Below are positions 12,317 to 25,549 of a stretch of 64,000 bases of DNA, in pieces. Origin of the DNA: Gnetum montanum (Eukaryota; Streptophyta; Gnetopsida; Gnetales; Gnetaceae); assembly GCA_015680685.1 (NCBI GenBank), contig MNCI01004594.1, positions 493,705 through 557,704 on the forward strand, read 5' to 3'. A program made the position numbers and the translations under genes. The notes beneath the pieces are model-generated. The model saw only the letters and a list, made by a program, of their open reading frames with translations, did no database searches and was not told the origin of the DNA. Each line of letters starts with the position of its first letter. Positions within the stretch are counted from its first letter, which is position 1.

Positions 12317-15300
12317 ATCCTCTCCTACACAAAAGAAGTGACGTCCTCAAAGCAAAGTCTAAGATGACTTCAAGAGTACACTTCAAGTATGGGTTTGAAA
12401 CTACCCCAACTCTAGGAATCCATCAACTCAACTAGCACCTGGCTTAAAGGAAGGTACCAAGCCAACACCTAATCTGTCCTTCCATCCAATGCCTTGCATG
12501 AAACGCAAAGGGCATTTGGAGGAACCCCAAAAACTTTCCCTACTCTGTGACAAGAGGGAGAAGTCCAACCAAAAGGGTCATTGTCTCTAAGGTGTCCCCT
12601 AGATCCATCCCTTATCAAGTCTAGAGATGTATCTTCTTACATAGGCCCATACCTATGCAAGAGGACAAGCTCTTCTTTCACAAGTCCAATCGAGTTCCCT
12701 TTTGAATGGCATCTTAGCATCCATCGATTTTCTTGATTTTTTTTTAATTTTTTTTGGTGATCATTTTTGAAGGCTCACCAAGGCCACTACCCATGGTGAT
12801 GGACTTGAGAAACCGAAATTGAAAGGGAGAACATGCTCCAAAAGAGCCATGTCTCAGCAAGCAACTCAAGCTTTCCAAAACCCTAGGTTCTACTTCTTGC
12901 ATCAAGTCCCATGGGGTCTCACCAATGCAACCATCTAAGCATTGAATCACCATGTCTATACTGTCCACATATTTTCTTTTTGTTTTCTCACATCACAACT
13001 ATTTAGGCTAGTAGGAAGGGAGTTGAGCATGATCTTTCTTTGAAACAAGGTATAGGGATAGATCTTTTGAACCTGACCTTGTTTTCTGTAGATGCACCAG
13101 CATCGCAATCCACATTTCATCACCCAACACTATTCCATTTCCACAGCAAAAGAAAAGATCCAAAGTTTGTTTGAAATACTTCTCCAAGAGGCTATCATAG
13201 CACACAAACCCAATCTATCATCAACATCCTTTGGGATTGTCCAACATTGAGAACGCCTACTCAAATGCTAGAACAAGTGGAGGATATGTTGGGTAGCCAA
13301 CCCCAAGACAATCCTTCATACACACAACTCATGCCAATAGCTACCACATTGTCCATTACAACCATAATGTCCCATTCATGGTAAAGGACCAAGCGCACTT
13401 GCATCTTACAAGTTATCCTTCTGACTCCAAGATATGGGACAAGCACCATTTTCTAAATACTTAGTCCAAGGAAGCATGTACAATCACCTCTGAGGATAAC
13501 AACAATCATGAATTCTCTAAGGAACATCTAGGTTCCTAAAATTTGAATTTTCCTACTATGCCAAGAACAACCACAACTCACAATCAATACCTTTCATTGG
13601 ATTTTTGAACCCAAAGGAAAGATCCTCTTTGAGAGGTTCCTTCCATATTCAAGCACAGCAACCCAACTACACCTTGCCCATAATACATGCCCAAGTAGTC
13701 CACATAGCCAACACAACTGTATCATCAAACTACTACTAACTAAGGGAATACATGGATTCACAGGTCTTACCCACATTCAATTCCACCTTAAGAACTACTA
13801 CTCGAGAAGCAAAAGAGTTCATCCCTCAAAGTTTTACTAAGAGGGAGTTCCTTTTCATCATTGGAGATCTAGGTTTTCATGTCATACATTCTAATCCATC
13901 CCATTTACAACAATTGTGATGCACAAGGCCGCACCACTGCCTATTACCATTAGGCTTGAACAACAATGCGAGAGTCAACAAGAACATTTTTCTTATTGGA
14001 GGACTAGGTCCTCAAGACAGTTTTACAAAGAATGGACTTCACCAACATCAACTACCAACTCAAAATAATACATGACTCATTCCCAAAGGGTTTCCAATAA
14101 GAAAGGTCTACCAGAGAACCCCAACAAGGAAGTCCCTCTAGAGCTCCAAAAGCTAAGAGAGAGTACATAAGATCACGCCTTGCTTACTAGAAAAGAAATA
14201 TATACATTTAGGCTACAACAACAACATGGCCTCACACGAGAGATTCAATGATTTCCACCATGGTAACAACATCTTGTCTCTGAAAACAAGCCCCAAGAGT
14301 TCAAGAACATGGGACCACTACTTGGAATAGTCCCAAACATCAACTACTTCTAGATCCCATCTAGGGAACAACTGTCTCGATCCAACCTACATTATTATTT
14401 CAAGAACTAAAGAGGGTATCCATCGAAATGTAGAATTGCCCCTCATAGGACTAGAGAATAACTAAGTAAGAGAGTGCTCAGTCACACTATCCCACCAAAG
14501 AGGTTAGAACACTGACATAATTTAGCAATACACTAGAGAAAATGGGACAATTCATTAGAGAGAGATGGTGTGATACATCAAAGTACATAAGCAACAAAGT
14601 ACACAAGGGAGATGGGGCAATACACCATAACCCACAAGACACCATAAGTCCTAATTCATGAAAGCACACCATAGTCCACAAAAGCACCAATAAGTCCTAA
14701 GCCATGAGAGCACATCATAGTCCTCAAAAGCACTAGAAGCAACTAGTCATGAGAGCACACCATCATCCACAAAAGCACTAGAAGCCCCCAATCATATGTG
14801 CATAGGCTCAAGTGTTTTCAAGCACATACAAGTCCATCATGCAAGGCCACCAAGAGAATTCATAGTTTGTCTAACTATAACATTATTTATTTAAGGATGG
14901 ACCACCATCCCAATGCTTGCAAAAACTACTCTGAAGATCACATCCAGCCATGGAAGATGGAGTCTAGGTGCTGATACCTCGAACTCAACTCTACCCCACA
15001 ACTAGACATAACATCATCACCTTTGATTTGAAATGTTAATCTACCATTGCAATTGACATGGCCATCGCAAATCACCTACTATCAAGATTAAGCTCATCAA
15101 ACCAATTTATTTGAATTTTAGGCTACATTCCACCATCAATCACCTGAGAATAAGATTTTTGGCAATCAAGGAACCCAAGAGAAAGAGTTCTCAAAACTTA
15201 TCCTATCTCAGGAATATTCACCAAAGGACACACCATCATGGTGTGTCAATATCACCAAGAACACAAGGCATCAATTCAAGAGCACCTTGGGTAAGGACAT

Positions 15301-17724
15301 GCCCTAGCCTCCTCATTACAGCACCATTTATCAACAATAGGATTTTCATAGGGCTTTCAACAAAATTACACATCAAGGCACAAAGGCCACTTCCAACATA
15401 TAGAGGAGGTGCTTCAAGGATGAGCACTAGGAAAACACCATACATTAAGATTGACCTTGTCATAGGGTGTGGCATATGCCTACAACAAGGAGATAATTGA
15501 CTCACATAGGGAAACCACATCTAGTACTTTTGTGTGCATAAATTGTCCAAACTGTATATATCACAACATTTCATTACAAGCATACACATCTAAGGATAGG
15601 AATACATTTAGTGTACATAGTACGTGATATTTGGGGGGTGCTACCTAGGCCTAAAAGGCTATAGGACAAACTACCTAAGCCCATCCTAAGCTAAAGGGTT
15701 TAGGCCACAAGGAGCACACCAAGGTTGCACCATGTCATTTTAAGAAAAACTTGTCTCTTTCTCTACACATACACGAACATCTATTACACTACACCCACTA
15801 CATGACTATCTCTACATGTACAGGAACAACCCTTGCACTGAACCCACTGCACAACTACCATCGAATGAGAATGAATTGAAACACAAATGCAATGATTGAA
15901 TAATGGAACACACCAACTGAGTATCCACCACCTATCGCAGTGGGACCTCAAGGCATTGGCCACTCCTAGGTCATCAATATTTAGCATGGTTAGGGATACT
16001 ATTATATGCCATCTACTAATCCAATATCCATAGGGTCTAGGAGGGACCACTGTCCTCTTTTAGTGCTCACCCAGCACTAAGAGGCAAACAAATCATGATG
16101 TACTAGTTGCTCCACTACAACAATGGTACTGATAAATCCACAACCCAATGTTGGGATTCCAAGATCAAGTAACTGATTCATAAAGGCCTCAAGAGTAGAC
16201 ATCTCCCCCATATGCATAGTTCTCATAGAATCAATTAAGGTCACCAGTAGCCACATCTTTGTACTTGTACTACCTGCAAGATCGAGAAAACTTAGAAACA
16301 GAGAAGTTAGCAAGAACATGATCAGCACATCAGCCTTATATACAACCATCAAGCATGATCACACACCAAATAAATATCAATCTCACAACATCATAAAGAG
16401 CAATACCTTAGCAACACGCATAGAGATCAATCATGTAAAACATTAATGGATCAATTAGATACACCCACACAAAAGAGTATATCATGAGGCACACCTAGAG
16501 AGAGAACTAAAACACTCTCAAAATTCCAAGATTCACATACAACAAATGTTCCCAACCACTAACACTAGTTCCTACCAGGATCAAAATCTCAACAATTCAT
16601 AAGAGGCATGGGCAATAAAGATTCATTATCTCAACTTGAAAATAAGGAGGGAGACCAAGGTCTAGCCAACAATAGTTCTCAACAAGGCTGTAATTCTCAC
16701 TACAAAGAGGAGAATTAGAGAGAATTCATCCACAAGAAAGACTCTCATCAAAAGAGGTGAGGTCTCAACAAGAACCAACAATAGGATGACCTACTCTAGA
16801 AGGTCTCCAAATCAAAATGCCCAAAGAAATGTCACCAATCAAAGAAGTAATGCTACAAAACTAAGGACAACACAACCAGCTCAAACAAGGGAGCATCACA
16901 CATGAAAGGTCTGCAACAAGGGAAATCATGCCCAAAGAACAAGGGGTTGTCAAAACAAGTACAAGAAACATTTGGCCTTGCAATATCACAAATGTCCTTA
17001 AAATGCATCCTCAACAACCCTAACAACAAGTCATTATGAACAATAGACACAAAGAAAGCAACACACAAGCAAAATTTGAAAACGCAACCAAGGAAGACAT
17101 GCCTACACAACTAGACAAACATACAATCACAAACACAAATGTACGAAGTCTACCAACAACAATCTTAATCCATCCGGAACAAGGCTTACCTAGAGCACAT
17201 GTCCGAAGGCCCTCCATACTGAGGTACATGAAAACCAACATGTCCCAATTTGTAATTCCCATACTCACTACATCTAGGATGAGTCAAAGTGGAAGGATAC
17301 TGCATCCTACACAATTCAATACCAAAGTGAAGACTAGGTCCAATTCATCCCAAATGAATCACTAGAGACTAGAGGTAACAGCTCCTTAAGCAACAATAAT
17401 TTATAAGTTGCCAATAGAACTCTCCTCTATCATATCAAAGTAAAACTACAACTGGTCCAACCATAAGTAAACCAATGGAGGACAACATCACCATGCAATT
17501 GTATACATCCTCCAGGAGAACAACATACATCAGTTTCTTGCAACGTAACATTAGCCTCATAATGAGAAGGGTAAGAATATTACCACAAGGTAACTCTTTA
17601 AAGAACAAATAAGGAATGATCCTATATTACCCAAATATCTATCCAAAAGGACCATAAATAGAATAAGCTCAATGGTGTAACCCAGCCAAAGGGCACACAC
17701 TTATTGCAACATGATTGCAAAAAC

Positions 17725-17736
17725 ACTCTGATACCA
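17725..17736 (-). other. Primer-binding site, initiator-Met tRNA type
   Basis: The minus strand reads TGGTATCAGAGT two bases inside the 5' LTR. This is the common plant retrotransposon site complementary to the 3' end of initiator methionine tRNA (TGGTATCAGAGC), with one difference. It fixes the direction of the D element as minus. Confidence 0.85.
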
Positions 17737-17738
17737 TC

Positions 17739-18219
17739 TGTAACAACATTTCCCTAATGTTGTCTAGCACCCCAAGGAATTCCCTGACATCCACTCAATC
17801 TAGGGTGAAAAACTTCAGAAATATGCCTCTAATAAGCAAGCAACCCATGGATGTAAGTGAGTGACACAACAGCTTCTTAATAAATGAGAATGCACCTCAA
17901 GAAAAATAACTAAACTCTGAACAAGGACCATGCATACAAGTACACAAGCAACCCTGTAGACATCATTGGTGGAAGGGGAATGATGCATCTACTAGGGGGT
18001 GCCTCACCCCCAGACCCCTCATGATCTAGTACAAGGTTTGGCTTGGCACCACACCAAAAATATCTAGTCCTAGCTGCCTACATATCCATGACCACCACAA
18101 AATCAGGGCCATGTAGTTCTCCAAGTGAGGGTAGTATGAAGAGGACTTGGAAAGGGATGCAACAGGAGGAAGTCCTACTACTAGCTTGGTACCACCAAGC
18201 TAGGATGGGTTTTCTAACA
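17739..18219 (-). repeat. 5' LTR of right D element, cut by the gap
   Basis: It aligns with 11723-12220 base for base apart from scattered substitutions and ends where the run of N begins. Sequence after the gap (18478 on) does not match family D, so the outer LTR end lies in the gap. Confidence 0.75.
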
Positions 18220-18477
18220 NNNNNNNNNNNNNNNNNNNNNNNNNNNNNNNNNNNNNNNNNNNNNNNNNNNNNNNNNNNNNNNNNNNNNNNNNNNNNNNNN
18301 NNNNNNNNNNNNNNNNNNNNNNNNNNNNNNNNNNNNNNNNNNNNNNNNNNNNNNNNNNNNNNNNNNNNNNNNNNNNNNNNNNNNNNNNNNNNNNNNNNNN
18401 NNNNNNNNNNNNNNNNNNNNNNNNNNNNNNNNNNNNNNNNNNNNNNNNNNNNNNNNNNNNNNNNNNNNNNNNNNNNN
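18220..18477. other. Assembly gap (258 N)
   Basis: There are 258 consecutive N. The break falls inside an LTR that has other copies nearby, the usual reason for an unresolved join. The true length is unknown. Confidence 0.99.
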
Positions 18478-19336
18478 GCATGTCATCTTTTATCCTCCAT
18501 AACTATCTCATTAAATACTTTTTTATTTATTAGTTTAGAATAATAACTTTTCTCTTTCTTTACCCAAAGTAGCACAAGCTTATTATAAGATCACTTTTTG
18601 AGGAGAAAACTTTTTTGGTTTACTCTATTCTTATGCAATGCGCATAGGCTTTGTCATCTTAATTTGTTAAAAAATATATATCCTTTGTCTTTTGTTACTA
18701 ATTAAATATTTTATATTTAAATTTTCTTTATGAAAAATTTTAATATATATGAAAATATCAAATCTAGGAGAAAACTTGTATTAAATTTCAAATGATATTT
18801 TACTTTATTCATAAGGTTTTTCATTCCTATTAATTTACATAACTTTCTTCATCACAATTCACAGCTTCGTGATTATGTTTAATTTTAGATTCTTTCTAAT
18901 ATCTATAAATGAACTACAATATGCTAGATCAATATTGTAATTAAGTTATTTTAAATATTTACCAAAAGCTTCAACTTTTAATGAATCTATTATCCATTCA
19001 TTGTATATGAATGAATTAAGGAGATGAATATGAATTTTTGCATTTTGAATTGTTCAAAAACTAAGAAAACAAGGCTATAGCAAGGTGTAACAAGTCCATC
19101 ATGTCACAGTCTATTTTAAATCAAGGGTTATGAAGAGTGTGAAGAGTGTGTGAAACTACTTTTTAAGAGAATACTTGAGTGTGTGAAGAGTGCATTATTT
19201 GCCTATAATTATACCTTTTGGCTAAAAATGGTATCTTAATAATCACAAATTGAACCCACCACTTTCAATAGCACATCATGTGATTGTACCAACTAGGCTA
19301 TAGCCTTCAATGTAGAATGTTAAAACTATTATATGG
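18478..19336. other. AT-rich flank, no gene recognised
   Basis: No coding potential is visible. It holds a short local repeat 'gtgtgaagagtgtgtgaa' near 19136-19190 and one tRNA-like block at 19241-19306. It ends in tatgg (19332-19336), the likely left target-site copy for element A. Confidence 0.5.
19241..19306 (-). repeat. tRNA-like SINE head
   Basis: Read on the minus strand: ggctatagcctagttggta, which resembles an A box, then about 30 bp, then ggtgggttcaattt, which resembles a B box. Order and spacing fit a tRNA-derived SINE. It is the best of the tRNA-like blocks in the window. Confidence 0.4.
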
Positions 19337-20054
19337 TGATAAATTAAGATTTTATACAGCTACAATATCGAGCATCCAATATCAAAGCTGCAATATCAAA
19401 TCCCCGATATTGGGGCACAAGCTATGATGTCATATATTCGATATTGCAGACATGTGCAAGCCTATAAATACGACACATAGGTGCATGGTCAAAACAATAA
19501 TTTCATTCCACCTTAGTTAACCTCTATCAGTTTGTTTTCTTGATTTTATTACTTAGCACTTAGCAATGTATGCCCATAGTGTGGTGTGAAGTGATTGTAC
19601 AAAGTCTTTATTTGAGCATATTGTACTTGGACACACAAGTGTGAATGACAATAAAGATCGAGATTACTTTTCACCATTGTAACATCCACTTAGTTTTTAT
19701 TGTTTACCTAAAATAATGCTTACTATTTTCACTTAGCCTACTAATTATTGTTTACTTTTCCTTGAATTTTACTTTTATTCTTATTAAGTGGAATGAATAT
19801 GACTAATTCCAAACATAAAGTATGATCATTTGGTAACCCAGTAGTATTATCGCTTGGTTTGCCCAATAGTGAGGTACTTGGTAATCCCAGTAATGATTAC
19901 ATAAGTCCAAGATGCATGTGGAGAGTCAAGAATGGATGTCCATCGCTTAAGCTAGACTAGATTCATTTATTGTTTACTTAGACTTAGAAACCACTTTCAT
20001 TTACCTTATGTTTACAAGGAGTAAAATGGCCAAACCAACATTAGTTATCATACA
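19337..20054 (+). repeat. Element A 5' LTR, first part
   Basis: It aligns with the 3' LTR (from 60678): both start tgat.aat.aa.attttatac and share the 'ctataaatac' TATA box (19462-19471; 60803-60812). It is interrupted after atacA (20050-20054), the target duplication of B1, and resumes at 39201. Confidence 0.85.
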
Positions 20055-21919
20055 TGTAGTGACTAAAAATGTCAGTGGCTAGAACACCGAGAGGTTTCCA
20101 GGCAAACATTTTAACCCTTGATCCATGCAAGGGCCATGCTGGAGAAAAATGGAAGAGGGGTGCCCTGAATGGTCTAGTCGATCAAACAAGGAATTAATCG
20201 GTGTATCTTAACCTTACGTAAATGTTTTTTTTAGAAGCGAGACACGCAAGATGATTCGATGATCAATAAATGCAAAACAACAAAGATAGTGCAAAATAAT
20301 GATTTTAATGAGAGGATAGCAAAAACAAACTCAGGTTAGAAAATGCACCACCCCAAAGTCGCAGATTTGATTCTTTGCCTTGTTCGAAAAGGTGTGCAAT
20401 AGGTTATGCGACGCCGGAGAGACATTGCTTATACCGAGTGGTATAGCCATAGTTCTTCTGCTTACCAATCTATTTGCTAAGATGTCAAAATGCTTGACTT
20501 ACAAAGGAATGCTTGGAACCAACTAAAGAGCTCAAAGGTAACTAGAATGCTCAAGAAAATGCCAACTATGCTTCCTGAAAGTCAACTTAAAAGCCAACTA
20601 CACCAAAAGGCCAACCAAGCCAACTGCTCTTGCCAATGTGAGAAAGCCAATGCAAAAAAAAAGCTAACCCTTTAAGAATTTTTTGTCAGGGTATTTATAG
20701 GGCCAGGAGCAGGAGAGAAACATGGCCTGGCTGCCATGTGTCCTGGACCCCACAAGGTGCTAACATGCCTATACCATGGAGGTGTATGATACTGGATGTA
20801 AACTTTGCTACGTTGTGACTATACCGTCGGGACTACAAGTGTCAAGATCCAGTGTGATAATAATGTGAACAAAATGGAGCCTATGCTCTGGGACTATGTC
20901 TTCCCTGCTCTTACGAGCAAGGTCAAGCATAGGAACAATGTTTTGGGGGCTGACCAAGGGGTTTGCAAGATGGAGTGAAATTGCTGATTCCACCAAGGAG
21001 ATGCCAGAGTGAAAAAAATTGCTGCCAACAAGTTCTAGAGTTACCTGAAGACATCTTGATGCTTCTATACCCATCTTATGATACTCATGCTATTGAACAC
21101 ACTGGTGTAGCGTAAGTAGCTGCTTGCTACACTGTGCTACGCTACGTAGCTTAGCATAGCGTAGACACTGGTCTTGACTAAAATTTGTGTTAGAGCTGAA
21201 AAGCATTTGTCTAAGGCTTAGTCATGCTAACAACTGCAACTTTTGTCCTTCATGTTGGGAAACCTTTGAACTCGCTGAACTCATGTTTGAAACACTTTTT
21301 CTGCTCTTACATTGTTGCTACGTGTAGTGATCAATGTATCCTGCTTCTTCGTGCAATTCACCATTTTCTAGCAAGAAACTTTGCTCAAGGCCTGAGCGCT
21401 AAGTGGGGCAACCAATTTGGAGGCTGAAGTCTTGTCAAAGTGCCATTTTCTTGTTGGAATCACCCAACAAGATGGGCCTTTCTGCTTTGCCTTTGCTATG
21501 TTGTGCTATGCTACATAGCATAGCACTTTGGGTTCACGAAATCTTGACTTGTTTTGCAATCATTCAGTCAATTCACCCTTGGTCGCTTGAGCAGCTATCT
21601 TTTGAAGCTTGCTACACAACATAGTGTAGTGTAGCATAGCAAACTTCTTCACTAGAAAAATTTCCGAGCTATTTTTCTCCTCCCAAACACTTTCGGCAAC
21701 TCCCAGCATAGCTTCTGGGTAAACTGTCAACTAAGTTAATTGTCTAGTTGGGGAGGTCGAAGAGTCCATCAGGCCTATCAACTCTAGAGGTAGAAAACTT
21801 GTTGGATTGGACAGTGCACCCTCAGTTTGAACCATTATGATGCTGCACTTTTGGAAATCCTTGCCTAAATTTCAAAACTCTACTAAAGCATGAGAGTCTT
21901 GAAATTTTATGGTGTTTCA
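20055..21919 (-). repeat. B1 3' LTR
   Basis: On the minus strand it starts TGAAACACCATAAAATTT, as in B2, and has a TATA box (complement of gtatttatag, 20691-20700). It holds palindromic gctacgctacgtag / catagcgtag clusters near 21110-21165, 21478-21530 and 21608-21645, as in the other LTR. It ends at TGTTTCA (21913-21919) next to the purine tract. Confidence 0.9.
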
Positions 21920-21935
21920 CTAGCCCCTCTTTGTC
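21920..21935 (-). other. B1 polypurine tract
   Basis: The minus strand reads gacaaagaggggctag directly before the LTR start. B2 has almost the same tract (caaagaggggccat, 50961-50974), which ties the two elements to one family and marks the second-strand priming site. Confidence 0.8.
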
Positions 21936-23330
21936 GACGTCTAGAGGATTCACCCGATAGACGTCAACAAAGAATACGAACCACCATGAAGGATAAGTTG
22001 CCAACATCACTCTCTAGTGTTTGCTCAAATGTTGCTTTGTTGTGCTTGTGAGTAACAGTATAGTTATGCGAGGGAAAGGAGAAAGGGTGGACTTGAGGGA
22101 ATTGGTTCAGGCAAAGGAAAGATGAAATGTAGTGTGGTCCCTCATCAGAGTTCTTGTGAGGGAATTAGCATGTATGAACATCTTTCTTTGGTTGGCTTCT
22201 AACCTCTCGTCAGAATGCTTGGAGAGGATCATTGTAAAATAGTAGATGTGCCATTTGTTTTGGGCACATGCACTTTTTTTTTGTGAGCTCTTTTTTTTTG
22301 GAGCTCTTTTTGTTACGCTTTTGTGCTTTTCTTTTGCTATTTGGCCATGTTCATTTGCAAACAACCTTATTGTTGCAAGATAGGTGTTTTCTCCCCGGGA
22401 TGAGTTGTGTTACATCCATGTGGAGTTTTGACCTGCCTACAGATGCTTCCCATGTAGGAAGTTGCATTATGCACATCATGGACTTTGTAGTTGAGCATAT
22501 GGGAGGACTTTACACGCGTCAAAAAAGCTGGTAAAGGGATGTGAAAAGGGAAATCGAGGGTGTGAGAAATGTGATGATGAAGGTTTAAAAGGAAGGGTAG
22601 GATGTGCACTCCCAAGTAGCTAGGCTATTCAGAGCAGTCACCTTGGAACGATGTGGTGTCTTGTCCTTCTGGCAAAATGCATCTCTGACTGACACCATCT
22701 CGGCCCGTATCCTACAAACGCAAAAAAAAAGTAGACCAAAGAAATGTGACCATGAAACATAGTTAGGAAAAGGTCTTACTTACTTTAGATATCCCTAAAG
22801 TGACAGGCATTGTTGCTGAGGCATGCAACGTCTAAAGCAGGAAGGCTGATAGCGGTTCTGGCAGTAGCAAGCTGAAGGAGTCGGCACCGAGGGAGCTAGG
22901 AGTTGCGATGATGCACATGCTTAGGAGTCCCTGCCTAAGGCAAACATCATGAAATTCAACTATGAGGTGAGAGACCCAACATCTAAATTTCTTTTGAGCT
23001 CGGATGATGGCAGGGACTGGAGGACAGCGACCTTGTGGCTGGGCCACAATAGTGCTGGGACTCCAGCAACAAATGCTAACAACGGAAGTTACTGTCAGGG
23101 TGATTAGCAGTGGTAGCAGTAGCTCCAGAAGGTCAACAAGATGTCAGATGATATCTCCAGAGGATTAGCAAGATGCTAGGGGTAGTGGCATTACATATGT
23201 TCTAAAGAGTGTTCTCTTGTCATTGTGAACTGCATTCTAGAACTGCAACGCTCCACCCCATGTCGGCACTGTGCACGCTCACTTGTTTGGATAGTGGCAA
23301 ATGCAAGTTGGGAACGTTGTGCCATGAACC
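21936..23330. other. B1 3' untranslated region
   Basis: I recognise no coding module here. The last 100 bp before the purine tract (about 21936-22035, with 'cacaagtgatgttgg'-like and 'ttctttgttgacgtc' blocks on the minus strand) match the same place in B2. Short poly-T and purine-rich runs occur near 22260-22310 and 22715-22730. Confidence 0.5.
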
Positions 23331-23334
23331 CAAT

Positions 23335-23690
23335 TTAAGGTCCTGGTAGACCACCTAATGTACTAGTTTAAGGTCCTAGCAAACTGTTGTGCTAGTTTAA
23401 GGTTCCATCAGACTGCTGTGCTAGTTTATCATCGTAGGAGATGGTGGATGGACCAATTTAAGGTCGTAGCAAACCGTCTGTGCTAGTTTAACATCATAGC
23501 GGATGTTCTATGCCAGTTTATAGTTATGGCGAACTATCTATGCTAGTTTATAGTCATGGTGAACTATCTATGCTAGTTTATAGTCATGGTAGACTATCTG
23601 CTCACCTCACCTTTGTGCCAGTTTATAGTCATAGCGAACTATGGATGCCAGTTTATAGTCGTAGCGGACTATCGATGCTTATCTTGCTTC
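23335..23690. repeat. Tandem hairpin array 1 of B1 (between integrase and 3' end)
   Basis: About ten imperfect units of the type 'ctagtttatagtcatagcggactatcgatg', spaced about 30-45 bp. Each has the core AGTC-N5/6-GACT or a close variant, a short inverted repeat. Related arrays with other stem sequences lie at 27296-27727 and 32951-33167. Confidence 0.8.
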
Positions 23691-23699
23691 TACACTAGA

Positions 23700-24840
23700 T
23701 GTAGTATGGCTTCAAGTATAAGTCGTTTATAGGATTTACAAACTCTCTACCATCCATGTCTACCAGCTTGAAGGCTCCATTCGCGTAGGCTTTTATGACT
23801 ACAAATGGACCTTCCCAGTTTGTCAAAAACTTACCTACATGTTCTCGTACAGCTTTGAGGACTAGGTCACCCTTTTTAATCGATCATTGATGTAGGTCTG
23901 CATGATGCTTTTTCCGTTGCTTGTCCTGATACCATTTGATGTGACCTAGTGTTTGTGCACACTCTTCCTCTAGGGAGTCGAGATTGATGATCCTTGACTC
24001 ATTATTTTGGGCTTTATTTATGATGCTTGAAATGATCATCCACAGTGATGGTACCTACAATTCAAGAGGTAACACTGCTTCAGATCCGTAGACTAGGCTA
24101 TAGGGGTTCTTACCTGTAGCTATCCTACACATCGTATGGTAGGCCTAGAGCACATAGAGGATTTGCTCATGCCATCACCTCTTACTATTGTTGAGCTTTC
24201 TTTTAAGCAAGTTGATGATGGCCTTGTTTGTAGCCTCTACTTAACCATTAGCATGTGGGTAATATGACGATGAAAAATATTGCCTAATGCCAAGGTTGCA
24301 ACAAAAGGTTCTGGTTTCTATACTACTAAACTATGGCCCATTGTCTATCACAATAGTCATGGCAAAACTAAACCTTGTTACGATGTTATCTAAGATGAAG
24401 TGGAAAACCTGTTGAGATGTAGTTTTCCTAAGGGGGATAGCTTCTGCCCACTTTGTAAAGTACTCAGTGGCAGTAATGATGAAGCTATGTCCTGTGGAAG
24501 ACTTAGGTGTTATGGGTCCTATGATATCTAGTTCCCATCATTGGAATGGCCATGTGAACTACATAGGGTGCAACTTAGTAGGTGACACGTGTATAAGATT
24601 TGCATGATGTTGTCATGTGTCACACGTCTTCACTTTAGCAAAACAGTCTCATTCCATGCAAGGCTAGTAATACCCTAGACGTTTGATCTTAGTCGCCATA
24701 GCCCTGGGTGCTATGTGTCCTCCACATAGTCCTTCATGGACTTCGCTAACAATCTTTTGTGCCTCCTCACCAACGCAAGTTAACAGTATTCCATCAAAGG
24801 AGCATTTACACAAAGTGTTATCTCCTACGAGGACATACTG
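23700..24840 (-). pseudogene. B1 integrase region, broken
   Basis: On the minus strand the zinc-binding start survives in part (EVHEGLCGGH, then KVKTCDT), and the core shows ELDIIGPI for the first acidic residue, VIDNGP for the second and a (H)ANG.VEATNK block for the glutamate. The C-terminal part ends KLVDMDGREFVNPIND, the usual tail of Tat-type pol. There are several in-frame stops (e.g. after TCDT and NGP). It would have joined element cDNA to the host chromosome; it cannot now. Confidence 0.8.
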
Positions 24841-25490
24841 CTATGCTCACTTTCGAATTGCATCTCTTTGGGTGGATGTCAAGCCATGTGGGGGTTCATC
24901 ATGTTGTAGCCAAGCTTTCACATTAGCGTACCACTCTTGGGCATTGGTAGTGCTTACGAAGGCCATGTGTACTGCTTGGGTGATAGGGTCTATGAATTCT
25001 ATTATTGAAGCAGGTAAAGTTGCAAACAAGTGTGGCGGCACATTTAACGCTAGCGTAGCTAAGGCATGGACCACGGTGTTCTCGTTGCATGCAACATGCT
25101 GGATGTCTATCGTGGTGAACTATTTTAACAAGTTTTTGGCCAAATCATAGTAAGGTTGTAAGTGCAAATCCTTACAGGTGTAAAATTTAGTGATCTAATT
25201 GAAAACAAGTTGAGAATCACCTTCAATTGCCAAATGTCAAATTTTTAACTGATGGGCTACTAAGAGGTCCCTAAGGAGTCCTTCGTACTCAGACACTTTG
25301 TTTGTACAAAGGAACGTGAAGTGGTAAGCAAAAGGTTGCATGTCCCCCAAGGGGAATGTAATGACAGCGACAGCACTACCACCTCACGTGGTTGAGGCAC
25401 CGTCAAAATGCAAAGCGGCCTCGAAATGTAATGGTACAAGGTTAACACTGCCAATATGTTCATTAGGAAATTCAAGTTCTATGGTCGTCT
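24841..25490 (-). pseudogene. B1 second (archaeal-type) RNase H, broken
   Basis: This module lies between the RT-linked RNase H and integrase. Visible on the minus strand: HFDGAST (first Asp), SEYEGLLRDLL (Glu), IEGDSQLVFN (second Asp), PYYDLAKNLL and HVACNENTVVHALA (late acidic part). This order is that of the extra RNase H known from the Tat/Ogre branch of Ty3/gypsy elements, and is distinct from the RT-linked RNase H at 25550-25850. At least four stops interrupt it. It is strong evidence for the branch assignment. Confidence 0.8.
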
Positions 25491-25549
25491 GATCGTCAAT
25501 GGGTGAGGTTGCAAGCTATGTAGATATTGCTTATCCTTTCATTGACGAT

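Larger units (their letters stand above)
11723..18317 (-). mobile_element. Family D non-coding LTR element, right copy
   Basis: On the minus strand the order is 5' LTR (17739 to inside the gap), primer site, about 5.4 kb internal sequence, purine tract and 3' LTR (12316-11723). The two LTR copies align from 11723/17739 for about 480 bp before the N gap. The right end near 18317 is estimated from the length of the 3' LTR. Sense frames (minus strand, e.g. 13008-13205, 15784-16352, 16853-17268) are short, and none has gag or pol motifs. The element matches the left D copy in inverted orientation. It probably depended on another element for its enzymes. Confidence 0.75.

Noticed and set aside
18220-18477. 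Open frames of 90 or more codons across this stretch
   Set aside because: They consist of unknown residues over the N gap.
23510-23698. 62-codon + strand frame with repeated VYSHGELSML-type peptide
   Set aside because: It is the translation of hairpin array 1; periodic DNA gives a periodic peptide without evidence of a gene.
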